This document shows, one piece after another, positions 10,452-20,901 of a stretch of DNA of 64,000 bases. Source of the stretch: Chamaecrista fasciculata (lineage: Eukaryota; Streptophyta; Magnoliopsida; Fabales; Fabaceae); contig QANZ01007272.1 in assembly GCA_003254925.1 (NCBI GenBank), forward strand, positions 50,798 to 114,797. The letters are read 5' to 3'. Numbering within the stretch: the first letter of the stretch is position 1; every line of letters begins with the position of its first letter. The translations under genes were made by a program, and so were the position numbers. A model generated the notes under the pieces. That model was not told the DNA's origin. It searched no databases and worked only from the letters and a program-made list of their open reading frames with translations.

Positions 10452-11776
10452 ATGAGCCAGCAGCAGCCTACGCGACAACAAGAAGACCCTATCAAATACG
10501 GCGACGTTTTCAATGTCTCCGGCGACCTTGCAAAGAAGCCGGTGGCACCGGAAGATGCCGCCATGATGCAGAGTGCCGAAACCCGAGTTCTCGGTCAAAC
10601 CCAACCCGGTGGCCCGGCTTCCGTCATGCAAGCCGCCGCCACTCGCAATGAACAAGCCGGGCTCGTGGGTCACCGGGATGTCACCGATATTACCGGTGAC
10701 CGGGGCGTCACCGTCACGGAAACTCATCTTTCCGGTACTCGCATCATCACCGAAGCAGTTGGTGGCCAGGTTCGATTCCTCATGACCCCTTAATTCTATA
10801 CTATTATACATAGAGAGAGAGTAAACTAGAGAAAAAAAAATTATCAATTTGAATTTTAAAAAATTAAAATATATAATTAGTCTTTTTTAATTTTATTTTT
10901 TAAAATTTTTTTATCATCAAAGTCAATCTTTCTATTTAGTTTTTAATGATGATAATCACAAAATTAGTGTTATTATTTGATTTAACACATCATTATTTAA
11001 TTTAACACATTATGATCAAATTAAAAGAAAAAAGATTTTTTCAGACTGGACTATTAAATTAATCTCTAATTTTGAATTTCCGAACAAAACCAAATCAATA
11101 TTTTTAGTTGTATTTTTGAAGAGATAAAGTTTTGATTAGTTTGCATTAATCATTTATTCAGTTTTTCAGTTTGGATTAATAAAGTTATAAAAGTTCATTT
11201 TATTAAATATACAAGTTTGAATTATATTTTGTTGAAAGGTAAATCTACAATAATTTTATTCCTGAGAAAATAAATTAGCAAAACTTTGAACAAGTGAATA
11301 TCTTGTTTTTGTTTAAGGTTGTTGGACAATACGTCCAACCGACTCCGGTCCAAACCGTTCCGTCGAACCAAGCCCGAAACTCGACGGCAATCACCATAGG
11401 CGAAGCGTTGGAAGCTACCGCACAAACAGCCGGCGAAAAGCCGGTGGAGCAAAGCGATGCCGCTGCGATACAAGCCGCCGAGGTTAGGGCGACGGGGACC
11501 AATGAGATAGCGCCAGGTGGACTGGCGGCAATGGCGCAGTCGGCGGCGAATTACAACGCGAGGTGCGACCGGGAGGAGGACAAGATCAAACTGACCGATG
11601 TTCTGACGGGTGCGACGGCAAAACTGACGGCGGATAAGGCGGCGACACGACAAGATGCCGAGGGAGTGGTGAGTGCGGAGATGAGGAATAATCCGAATGT
11701 GGCGACCACACCGGGAGGCGTGGCGGCTTCTGTGGTTGCGGCGGCGAGGCTTAACGAGAACGCTAATCTCATGTGA
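10452..11776 (+). CDS. Seed maturation protein (SMP-family LEA), two exons
   Basis: Exon 1 is 10452-10769 (106 codons) and exon 2 is 11318-11776. The GT (10770) and AG (11316-11317) junctions are phase 0, giving 258 aa. The protein has three SMP (PF04927-type) repeats at roughly residues 10-68, 128-188 and 193-255; each has an early DV/EA...LEATA-like stretch and a later PGG...A..AAA..N block (for example PGGPASVMQAAATRN, PGGVAASVVAAARLNEN). It is hydrophilic, Ala/Thr-rich and has no signal peptide, as expected for a desiccation-protectant LEA. Length fits the family (~250-260 aa). No disabling change was seen. ABRE and RY motifs upstream support seed expression. In Arabidopsis the ECP31-type proteins are the likely counterparts (recall). 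Confidence 0.93.
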
Positions 11777-12283
11777 ACATCGGTGTGTGTTTGTGTGTTT
11801 GAGAGTATTGCTGTGTGTTGTGTCTTAGTTTTCTTTTCTTTTCTTTACTTTTTCTCTGGGATGGGAAAAATGAAGAAATAGTGTATGTGGAATGTTTTTT
11901 CTTAAAAAAAATTAGAATAGTAGAAGTATATCATCATATATGCAATAAAATTAGTATATGGTTTTCTTTTATTCATCATGTTAGACTTTAGAGTTTGACA
12001 GCCTAGTAGAGTACGTTTACTCTAAATTTTATCTATCATACCATGATACCATTAATTATGTTTTAATTATTTTGCATGATTTATATTAATAGCACAAATA
12101 ATGATTGTTAAATAAGTTAGCAAAAATAAAGCTTTCTCTTAATTTCCATAATGACCATAAAGCATGATATAAAAATTTTCTGTAACTTGTGTATATTATA
12201 TATTAAATTGTCAAAATAAAAGAAAATGAATGTTACTCAATTTGTGAGCAAATCACTTACTCAATTTGTGAGCAAATCACTTA
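11777..12283. other. SMP 3' flank, AT-rich
   Basis: Contains the probable 3' UTR of SMP and AT-rich intergenic sequence. At 12231-12282 the phrase ctcaatttgtgagcaaatcactta is present twice in tandem. No gene seen. Confidence 0.5.
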
Positions 12284-12292
12284 TTAATATTT

Positions 12293-12759
12293 GGCTAAAG
12301 TGCAGTTTTAGTCTGATAATTTTGATAAAGTTTTCAATTTCGTCTCATAACTTTTTTTGTTGTAATTTTGGTCTTATAACTTTGACAAAATTTGGCAAAA
12401 ATTTCAATATGGTCTTATAACTTTTTTTTGTTACAATTTGTCTCATAACTTCAAAAAATGTCCCACCATTGGTTTCAAGCTGATTTTCATTTATCTCATA
12501 ATGTCACCCATATTTGTCACATTATCATCCAACTCCGTATGCCAGATTACCTTTAACGGCAGATAATGGATGAAAATTAATTTTGGTACTAACGATGAGA
12601 CGTTTTCAAAAGTTATGGGATCAAAATTGCAATAAAAAAAGTTATGGGACCAAATTGAGACCTTTACCAAAGTTATGGTACTAAGATTGTAAAAAAAAAG
12701 TTATGAGACCGAATTGAAAACTTTAACCAAAGTTATGAGATTAAAAGTGCACTTTAGCC
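12293..12759. mobile_element. Mutator-type MITE with perfect 9-bp target duplication
   Basis: Inverted ends ggctaaagtgcagttttagt at the left and aaaagtgcactttagcc at the right. It is flanked by TTAATATTT at 12284-12292 and again at 12760-12768. A 9-bp duplication is the hallmark of Mutator-like elements. There is no coding capacity. Confidence 0.85.
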
Positions 12760-13179
12760 TTAATATTTTAAATGATACTAATATATTAGTGAAAAATAAA
12801 GTGTTTTACCAATCTACTTGTTTTGTACATACAATAACGTTCCTCACAGACTGTATGACTTGTTTTTTCTTTTTTGGTGAATATACTACATTATAACACT
12901 ATTAGAATCAAGTTCATTGCTCAAATTTAGGCATAAATGACAACAATTATGGAGCAGTTTTTCATGAGGTCAATTCTATTGTAGTGGATTTGTCAGTGGC
13001 CTTGCAGTTTTAATGCGAAGTCATTCACAATGTGCCACGTCATCTGAAGTCTTTTTGTGAAAAGTGTGTTTTGGTTTTATGTAGTGTCAACACGAGGTCG
13101 TCGGATTATTGTGAAGTCTTTCACAGTGCGCCATCTCATTTGAAGTCTTTTCTGAAAATTGCATTTTGGTTTTGCACTA

Positions 13180-13381
13180 GGAAGCATGAACACTTCATTT
13201 TGAAGGCGTGTCGCAGTGTCAGACACGTGTCAGTGTCCGACACTCATATGACACCGACACAACACATATCCATAAATTTTAGAATAAAAATCAATTTTTC
13301 GTAACTTTAACATGATAGACAAGAGAAAATAATAATAGATATGACATATATTATGAATAAAAATTGTAATTTTTAATTTTT
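13180..13381. repeat. Dispersed repeat with gtgtcggacac motifs
   Basis: Contains cagacacgtgtcagtgtccg and acactcatatgacaccgac. Related text appears at 27415-27485 and around 47640-47695 / 50479-50715. Probably an old MITE family. The nearby open frame at 13032-13304 looks like chance. Confidence 0.5.
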
Positions 13382-13774
13382 GGGTAAATTACACTTTGGT
13401 ACCCTGTGGTTTGACCCTATTTCACTTTGGTACCCTGTGGTTTGAAACTTGACACTTTGGTACTCTGTGGTATTCTCCATTAACACTTTGGTACCCTTTG
13501 GAGCTATTTTGTAATTTTAACCATAACAAATTTTGCAAAAATTACATATTGACCCCAAAAAATTTTCAAAAAATTACAAATAGGTCCCTGGATACATATT
13601 ATATAGGGACTAAAATGAAAAATTTAAAATTTTTTTGGGGTCAATATGTAATTTTTGTAAAATTTATTATGGTTAAAATTACAAAATAGCTCCAAAGGGT
13701 ACCAAAGTGTTAATGGAGAATACCACAGGGTACCAAAGTGTCAAGTTTCAAACCACAGGGTACCAAAGTGAAAT
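13382..13774. mobile_element. Palindromic MITE, right end lost in gap
   Basis: Starts GGGTAAATTACACTTTGG and is about 98% identical to the complete element at 14518-14947. The right arm stops at the N run (13775). The near-perfect hairpin may be what broke the assembly. Confidence 0.85.
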
Positions 13775-14021
13775 NNNNNNNNNNNNNNNNNNNNNNNNNN
13801 NNNNNNNNNNNNNNNNNNNNNNNNNNNNNNNNNNNNNNNNNNNNNNNNNNNNNNNNNNNNNNNNNNNNNNNNNNNNNNNNNNNNNNNNNNNNNNNNNNNN
13901 NNNNNNNNNNNNNNNNNNNNNNNNNNNNNNNNNNNNNNNNNNNNNNNNNNNNNNNNNNNNNNNNNNNNNNNNNNNNNNNNNNNNNNNNNNNNNNNNNNNN
14001 NNNNNNNNNNNNNNNNNNNNN
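13775..14021. other. Assembly gap, 247 Ns
   Basis: Run of N. Open frames reported across it are meaningless. Confidence 0.99.
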
Positions 14022-14236
14022 TAGTTTTATATAAAGAATAAACATTTACTGTGTTGACAAACCTATAAGAACAAAGAAAATATAACAAATTATAGCACAT
14101 TATGATACATAATTATACAGTATAATTAATTACAAATTATTTATTGTAAGACAACAAAAATATAGATACATAGTATCATTATTGTATATTTGTATTAATA
14201 TAAAAGCATTAGTTACCTAGTGAAGTGAGTTATACA

Positions 14237-14452
14237 TTATAAAAAAACCTCTCTATACACCACATTATTAATCTTATTGTCAGATGAGTTACCTTTGTGA
14301 AATATCAGGATTTTGATAGCAAGTCTAGATTGAACTTGAGATAATGCAACATATAATTGACCATGCAAAAACACTGCCGAGCGAGGAAGGAATAATCCAA
14401 TATGTGACAATGATTGACCTAGTGTGGGACATGTGTGTTCCACAAGATTCAT
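14237..14452 (-). pseudogene. Helitron/PIF1-type helicase C-terminal fragment
   Basis: The minus-strand frame contains LGQSLSHIGLFLPRSAVFLH followed by GQLYVALSQVQSRLAIKILI and, near the end, NNVVYREVF. This matches the C-terminal pattern of PIF1-like helicases in plant Helitrons (GQSL..VG..LP, HGQLYVALSRV, NVVYKEVF). It is only ~70 residues, begins mid-domain and has substitutions at usually conserved positions, so it is a remnant. Confidence 0.6.
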
Positions 14453-14517
14453 ACTATGGTCCTTAAACTATAAGATAAATTTCATTTTGACCTTAAATTT
14501 TTTTTTATTTTACTTTA

Positions 14518-14947
14518 GGGTAAATTACACTTTGGTACCCTGTGGTTTGACCCTATTTCACTTTGGTACCCTGTGGTTTGAAACTTGACACTTTGGTACC
14601 CTGTGGTATTCTCCTTTAATACTTTGGTACCCTTTGGAGCTATTTTGTAATTTTAACCATAATAAATTTTGCAAAAATTACATATTGACCCCAAAAAATT
14701 TTCAAAAAATTACAAATAGGTCCCTGGATACATATTATATAGGGACTAAAATGAAAAATTTAAAATTTTTTTGGGGTCAATATGTAATTTTTGTAAAATT
14801 TATTATGGTTAAAATTACAAAATAGCTCCAAAGGGTACCAAAGTGTTAATGGAGAATACCACAGGGTACCAAAGTGTCAAGTTTCAAACCACAGGGTACC
14901 AAAGTGAAATAGGGTCAAACCACAAGGTACCAAAGTGTAATTTACCC
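14518..14947. mobile_element. 430-bp palindromic Mutator-type MITE, complete
   Basis: Starts GGGTAAATTACACTTTGG, ends in the inverse CCAAAGTGTAATTTACCC, and folds on itself nearly end to end. It is flanked by a perfect 9-bp duplication TTTACTTTA at 14509-14517 and 14948-14956. The arms repeat the phrase tttggtaccctgtggt. Relatives lie at 13382, 46603 and (one arm) 42746. The open frames at 14634 and 14843 are internal to the palindrome and are not genes. Confidence 0.9.
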
Positions 14948-14956
14948 TTTACTTTA

Positions 14957-16600
14957 TCATCAAACTCTTACATTTATTCTATTTTGTTCTCCAAAATATG
15001 TTTTTCTCCAAATTTTTGGAGTTCATATTTAAATATAGAAGATATTGTTTTTTTTTTGTGTGGAAAATATAGGAGTATTGATTATATCTTCTATTTGATT
15101 GAAAACACATTTATCATTATATTAGCAATAAATAATTTCCTATGTGTGAAACGGTCAACCTTTGATAATTAATCAATTTAGGATTTTTTTTTCATAATTT
15201 GTATAACATTAATTGGTATATACATAAATACTACATCAAATCGTAATTCTCGCATCTCTTCACTCAATATTTATTGATTATTGATTTCTTACTATAAATT
15301 TCAAATTTACAAATTTCCATGAACTCTATTATGTTACTTAAGTTAATAAAAAACAAAAATTATGAGAAAATATGCCGGTGTAAATTGTTCCCAAAATGCA
15401 TGAAGCATTCAACAAAGACCCGTTGAAGAATATCATCATTAGGCAAAAGTACTATTTTGATCCCCAAATTTTACACCAACTTTCAATTTTATCTCTATTT
15501 TTTATGCGCTCAATTCCGTCCCCAATGTCTCATATTTTAGTTAATTTTATCTTTAAACTAACTTCTTTCAATAAATTAATGACAAACTTCATCCCATTTT
15601 TAAATCCGAGTTAAAATTTGAATTATTTTTTCTATCAATTTTACATAAATCAATCATGTAGAATCTGCCGTACAGAAAAGGAATGGGGACGAAATTGACA
15701 ACAAAAAATGAATGGAGACAAAATTGACATTTAGTATAAAGTTTGGAGATTAAAAGTCTTTATAAAGTAATGAAAATTTTTAAATCTTTTCCTAAATATC
15801 AACCAAGTTATCACCGTTTGATAATTGATCTTCATCAATTATTGTCAATCATGTGTTTTTTTTATCACAAATTTCATTCCTAGTTTCTTTTTTAGTTGCT
15901 AAATTATCTTCATTTCTAAGATACAATTGGAAAAAGATGAGAAGAATAATCATTTACAAAAGAGCTACTCCTATTTTTCCTTCCACAAAAATCATTTACA
16001 TATAAATGAAAATACAACATAAAATTTCTATTAAATAAAGAAAAAGACAAAGCTTGCTTCCCTATCAACATTCTTCTCAGCATGAAAAACTCTGTATAAT
16101 AATGCTTGGGAAGAATCGTGGTTGATCCACACCAGTAGGTATTTACATCAGATGGTTGGCTTGGTTCAAGAGCCTCATTCACATGAATCCAAAAATAGTT
16201 GTAAAGGGTTGTCTTGGTGGAAAAGATGGTATACTCCACGTCGGCCCTGCACAAATCCATTATTGATGAAGCATCATAGTTTTGGATATTTTATAGGAAA
16301 TCAGATCTTTTGTAATTGATTGTTCTGAAGTTTTCTGTAATTTGTTAAATCAGGAATGACAATTATAGAGAAAGTGATAAGAATGTGAATTAAATTAAAT
16401 AGTATTACAAACCTTTGTTGTGGCTCCTCTAACTCCGACGCCACTGCTTCTTGGGGAAATTCCTAGAAGAACCTGTCACAGAATCTGTAGTTGCGATAAA
16501 GATGGAAAAAGAAAATGAATATTAGATATAGAGCAAGGTTATTAATCATGATTCACAAACCTGTTATTGATCTGAGCCACAACATTTCTAGGTGGAAAGA
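14957..16600. other. Intergenic DNA with an old foldback repeat
   Basis: Positions 15444-15771 form an imperfect foldback (left ttttgatccccaaattttac, right gtttggagattaaaagtc). A minus-strand frame at 15916-16260 (starts MDLCRADVEYTIFSTKTT) has some non-random texture and a possible acceptor (TTGTGCAG) near 16244, but I recognise no family. No confident gene. Confidence 0.45.
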
Positions 16601-16619
16601 CAAAAAGGATGGAGGTACG

Positions 16620-17962
16620 GGGCCAAAGCTTCTAAATGAAACGCTGCGTCCAATTTTTTGTTCACCTTCCTCTTCTTCTTTAGTTTCAAACACTCAAGTT
16701 CTCACCCCGACGGTGGTTCAGTCGGCGCTTCCGCCGTTGGAGCCTGGATCCACTGCAGTAGATTTCTCACCAAATCTACTGCAGTGGCTTAAAGTGAGGG
16801 CATCCCAACCGTTGGCTACATCTTAACGCACAGATTTTTGCCACGTCACCAAAGCTTCTAAATGAAACGCTGTGTCCAATTTTTTGTTCACCTTCCTCTT
16901 CTTCTTTAGCTTCAAACACTCAAGTTCTCACCCCGACAGTGGTTCAGTCGGCGCCTCCGCCGTTGGAGCCTGGATCCGCTACAGTAGATTTCCCACCAAA
17001 TCTACTGCAGTGGTCTAAAGTGAGGGCATCCCAACCGTTGGCTACATCTTAACGCACAGAATTTTGCCACGTCACCAAAGCTTCTAAATGAAACGCTCCA
17101 TCCAATTTTTTGTTGACCTTCCTCTTCTTCTTTAGCTTCAAACACTCAAGTTCTCACCCCGACAGTGGTTCAGTCGGCGCCTCCGTCGTTGTAGATTTCT
17201 TGACCATTTTCGGCTTGGCTCCTCCCGCCGATGAAGGGATTCCGTCGCCACAACTGCCCGAGAATTGTGACAAAAAGAAGATAGAACGAGAAGATGTGAC
17301 AAAAGAATAATACAGTGGTTGTAGCTTAAATTCATCATTTATGGCGAGAAGATGAAAGTAGAAATTGGATATTGGTATAGGTAAAATACAATATGGTGGA
17401 TTATTGATTAATTTTAAATGGGAGTGCACTAGCATCGTGAGCAGCAACTAGTTACGTCAAGAAGACCACAAGAACAATTAAGTAGAATGACCAAAATTGA
17501 GAAGCAAATGTTGGTGTCATTGAAGAAGTATATTAAAATAGAGTTGAATCTGAACAATTAAACAGCTGACCATGAATAAATCGGAACAATCATTGCGTCA
17601 CAGATTTTGAACAATCGCCGGTGTTTTTGCTGCATCGGTTTCGTTTCCTTTGCCGGAGACGAATTAGTGCGGGCATTGGTGGTGACGGAATCCCTTCATC
17701 GGCGGGAGGAGACAAGCCGAAATGGTCAAGGAATCTACAACGGCGGTGGCGCCGACTGAACCACCGTCGAGGTGAGAACTTAAGTGTTTGAAGCTAAAGA
17801 AGAAGAAGAGGAAGGCGAACAAAAAACTGGACGCAACGTTTCATTTAGATGTGGCAAAATTCTGCACGTTAAGATGTAGCCAACGATTGGGATGCCCTCA
17901 CTTTAGGCCACTGCAGTGGATTTGGCGGGAAATCCACTGCAGTAGATCCGGGCTCTATAGGT
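16620..17962. mobile_element. Foldback element with asymmetric arms
   Basis: The left arm carries a 226-bp unit beginning aaagcttctaaatgaaacgc at 16625, 16851 and 17077. The right arm (about 17690-17960) carries one inverted copy. Each unit contains a small palindrome, ccactgcagtagattt...aaatctactgcagtgg, and tcccaaccgttggctacatc. The inner part of unit 3 (ccgatgaagggattccgtcg) recurs inverted at about 17680-17700, so the arms fold back. It is probably a non-autonomous Mutator-like element. Target duplication not resolved. Open frames at 16515-17447 are internal to it. Confidence 0.65.
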
Positions 17963-18085
17963 AATAGTGATATGATGGTCTTGTTGTTCTTGGGTTTCTT
18001 ATTTGAAACAAAATGAGAATGAGAATAAGTTCTTCAATTTATATAATTGATGAGAACCCCAATTACATGAGTAGGGTTCTATTTT

Positions 18086-18719
18086 TTTTTTTTGGGGTTA
18101 ACTCATAATTCAAAGCAAGGCTAAACACAATATAAACGAAAACAAAGTAAAAATAATCAGTCTCTCTCTAGTATAAACAATAACATTAGACAATATATCA
18201 ACTGACGAAGGTGGGGGTTTACAAACTCATAAAAAAGGACTCATTCTCATTTTAGACAAATTGGCAAGATAATTAACTGCCAAGTTAGAGAATCTAGGGA
18301 TCCAACTAAAGCTACAACCATCTAAAAAACATGAAACATAAATAAAGTCATTTAAAAGAGACAAACCCTTCCAAACAGGACAACAGACAACCCCAATGGT
18401 TGTTCTAAAGAAAGACATAAACAGACTCAAAACAACGACAATAAGATAATAAAACGAAACGACACCATGGAAGAGCACCCAAAAATCAGGACCAAACCAG
18501 GAAGCCGCTGTGGAAGCTAGAAGCCGCCGTGGAATGCCTAGTCCAGATTCGTCGCCATAGAACGCCACCATGGGAGCCTTGATCCAGAACGTTGTTGTCA
18601 CAAAACTTTATAACCAGAGGGAAGGCCACCGCTGCTGAGACAGCGGCGGCCCAAAGTTTCACTCCGAAAAACTCTCACAGCAAAGAGGGTTTTCTCTCAC
18701 AAAGAAGAGGTTTTAGATT
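18086..18719 (-). mobile_element. 5'-truncated LINE fragment with target duplications
   Basis: The minus-strand frame 18601-18227 ends with FSWIPRFSNLAVNYLANLS, the pattern of the RNase H C-terminus of plant LINEs (W..R..N..AD.LA). The element's 3' end shows as a T run on the plus strand (about 18081-18093), i.e. a poly(A) tail on the minus strand. Both sides carry a ~14-bp direct repeat: tagggttctatttt at about 18072-18085 and taggggttctatttt at about 18719-18733. Together these support an L1-type insertion truncated at its 5' end. Confidence 0.65.
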
Positions 18720-18733
18720 AGGGGTTCTATTTT

Positions 18734-19299
18734 AGCTCTACGGTCACATCTTAAATTTTCGTAGCATTTAAATCTTGCACTTATAGCTAGTGTGAGAGAA
18801 TGAACATATATAATGACATTGGAGGCTCCGTGACTCGAAAAAAATAATTTTATTGCCAAAATATGTACAGTGAAGATGGCTTTTTAATCATTATTATTAT
18901 TATAACTTTTTACGATTATACATTTACTATGTGAACTTACCTCACATTTAATTAGCTAGCAGGAATAAACTGAATGGGTTTGGTGGTTTTTTTATTCTAA
19001 AGCAAAGACTTTCTTTGATTTGATTGCAAAGCACAAGCAATTAGATTCTTAATAATGATTATATTTGGATCCCAAATGAAAGAAAGGCTTCAAAGTTTGA
19101 AAACAAAAGGAGAGTTCATGTTAGATCCTCCTATTACCCTTAAACAAAAGGGGAGCTCATGTTAGATCCTTAGTATAAACCTTTTGGTCCATCCAATTTA
19201 CGTAACTTGTAAGCTCATACCTAAAACAATAATCCAAATCATGTACTTTGAAGCAGAATGAAGCTAACACTAAAATTCTTTACCAACCACCACTTGAAG
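18734..19299. other. Intergenic DNA, no gene seen
   Basis: AT-rich. A phrase close to gttcatgttagatcctcc...taaacaaaagg is repeated at about 19103-19180. No coding signal. Confidence 0.5.
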
Positions 19300-19325
19300 A
19301 TATATATATATATATATATATATAT
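19300..19325. repeat. (TA)n microsatellite
   Basis: About 13 uninterrupted TA units. Confidence 0.9.
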
Positions 19326-19329
19326 GCAT

Positions 19330-19824
19330 AGAACTAGAAAATAAAACCACCACTTGTGTTCATCAATAGTGAACGAGTGAGGGTTTCAATTAGGGCTTGT
19401 TCTGAGCACCTTGGAAATGAAGTAGGAGAATAAATCAGTTTACCTAAAAACTCAAATGAAGCAGTTGTCTTAATCGTGTTGTGTGAGCCGTGCGAAGAAA
19501 TTAATTTCTCTCTCGCCACAGGAGATACAAAGTCAAAGATGTAGAGTCGAAGACGCGGAGAAGGAGAAGAGGGCAAAGTGAAAGGGAAAATGAATAACTT
19601 TAGCGACAAAGTGAAAGAGAAGAGATGAATTAGCGACAAAGTGAAAGAGATGAGAGAGAAAAGAAATTTATTTCGGCAAAGAGGAGAGGAATTGAATAAG
19701 GCTTCCAAGGCGAAAATGAAATAGTATGCGATAGTGACCTCTGTGTTTCATAATAACTGCCGCTCAAATAAGCATCGTCGGCAGTTATTAAAAACCGCTG
19801 GTAATATTTGGTTTTGGCGTAGTG
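19330..19824. mobile_element. CACTA (En/Spm) terminus
   Basis: Positions 19809-19824 read ttggttttggcgtAGTG, the inverse of a CACTACGCCAAAACC start, so this is one end of a CACTA element whose body lies to the left. Sub-terminal text (gtcggcagttattaaaaacc, aataactgccgctc) fits CACTA sub-terminal repeats. A 27-bp unit (agcgacaaagtgaaagaga) is repeated near 19600-19650. The opposite CACTA end was not found, so the left limit is arbitrary. The frame 19708-19334 (minus) lies inside and is Ser/Phe/Leu-rich noise. Confidence 0.6.
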
Positions 19825-20895
19825 ATATCGTTGCTACTGTTATTAGTGACAATTTTTCACATCGCTGTTATTGTATTTAGCAATAGTTTTGCAAACCACT
19901 GCTATTGTTTTTAGCAGCGATTTTAAAAATCGATGCCATTGTCTTCAGCGAGATATTTCATATTGTTACTATTTTTTTTAGCGACAGTTTTGCAGACAGT
20001 CACTATTATATCTAACGATAATTTTTCATATTGCCACTATGTCTTTAACAATATTTTTGCGAATCATCTCTATTTTCTTTTTTATAGTGGTTTCGCAAAC
20101 TACTTCTATTGTCTTTAATGGTGATTCTATCGACAATTTTTCATATTGCTACTAGTATCTTTAGCGACAGTTTTATAGTGGTTTTGTTAACTCCTATTGT
20201 TGTCTCTAGTGGTGATTTTTCATACCACTGCTACTATCTTTAGTGACAATTTTGCAAATTACCTCTATTGTCAGACAGTTTGCATACAACTACCATTAAC
20301 TTTAGCAACAATTTTGTGCACTGTCGTTATTGTGTTTAGCTATAGTCTGCAAAAATGTTGCTATATTGTTATTATTCACAATTTTTCTAATTTTCTATTG
20401 CATTTAATGATAGTTTTGAAATCGTCCTATTGTTTCTACGGAAGATTTTTCATACGGTTGCAATTGTCTTTAGCGATAGTTTTGTGAACCGCCGCATTGT
20501 CTTTTGCAAAGATATCACAAACTGCCACTTTTGTCTTTAGGAACAGTTTTTCATATTGCAACTATAATAGTGACAGTTTCCCGAATTGCTACTATTATCA
20601 TTTGTACATATTTCACAAATTGTCGTCTTTAGAAGCGATTTGCAAAATTGTCGCTATTATCTTTAGTGATAATTTTGCAAATTGTTGCTATTGTCTTGAA
20701 TAACGGTTTTTTGTACCGCCAATTTTTAGCAATAGTTTTTCATACAGTTTTCGTTGTCTTTAAAAGTTTTGCGAACCATTGCTTTTGTCTTTACAACAAC
20801 GACTATTGTCTATAGCGACAATTTTTTATGTTGTTGGTATTGTCTTTAGCTACAGTTTTGCAAACTATCACTATTGTCTTTAGTAGTGATTTGCA
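19825..20895. repeat. Degenerate ~34-bp tandem array
   Basis: About 30 diverged units of the form 'tttagcgacagttttgcaaaccactgctattgtc'-like phases, unit length roughly 33-40 bp. The core words are agcgacagttttgca and ctattgtcttta. These words resemble CACTA sub-terminal repeats. The array stops abruptly at the start of Copia pol (about 20896). Open frames at 19933-20703 are products of the repeat. Confidence 0.75.
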
Positions 20896-20901
20896 ATACA
20901 G

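Noticed and set aside
13707..14100. Several ORFs spanning the 247-bp gap
   Set aside because: They consist mainly of N.
16190..16480. Possible two-exon minus-strand gene (joined text includes GVYHLFHQDNP, loosely like invertases)
   Set aside because: The match is about ten residues, the rest does not fit, and the frame stops soon after.
19933..20703. Three ORFs in the ~34-bp array
   Set aside because: Repeat-derived, Phe/Tyr-rich translations with no motif.
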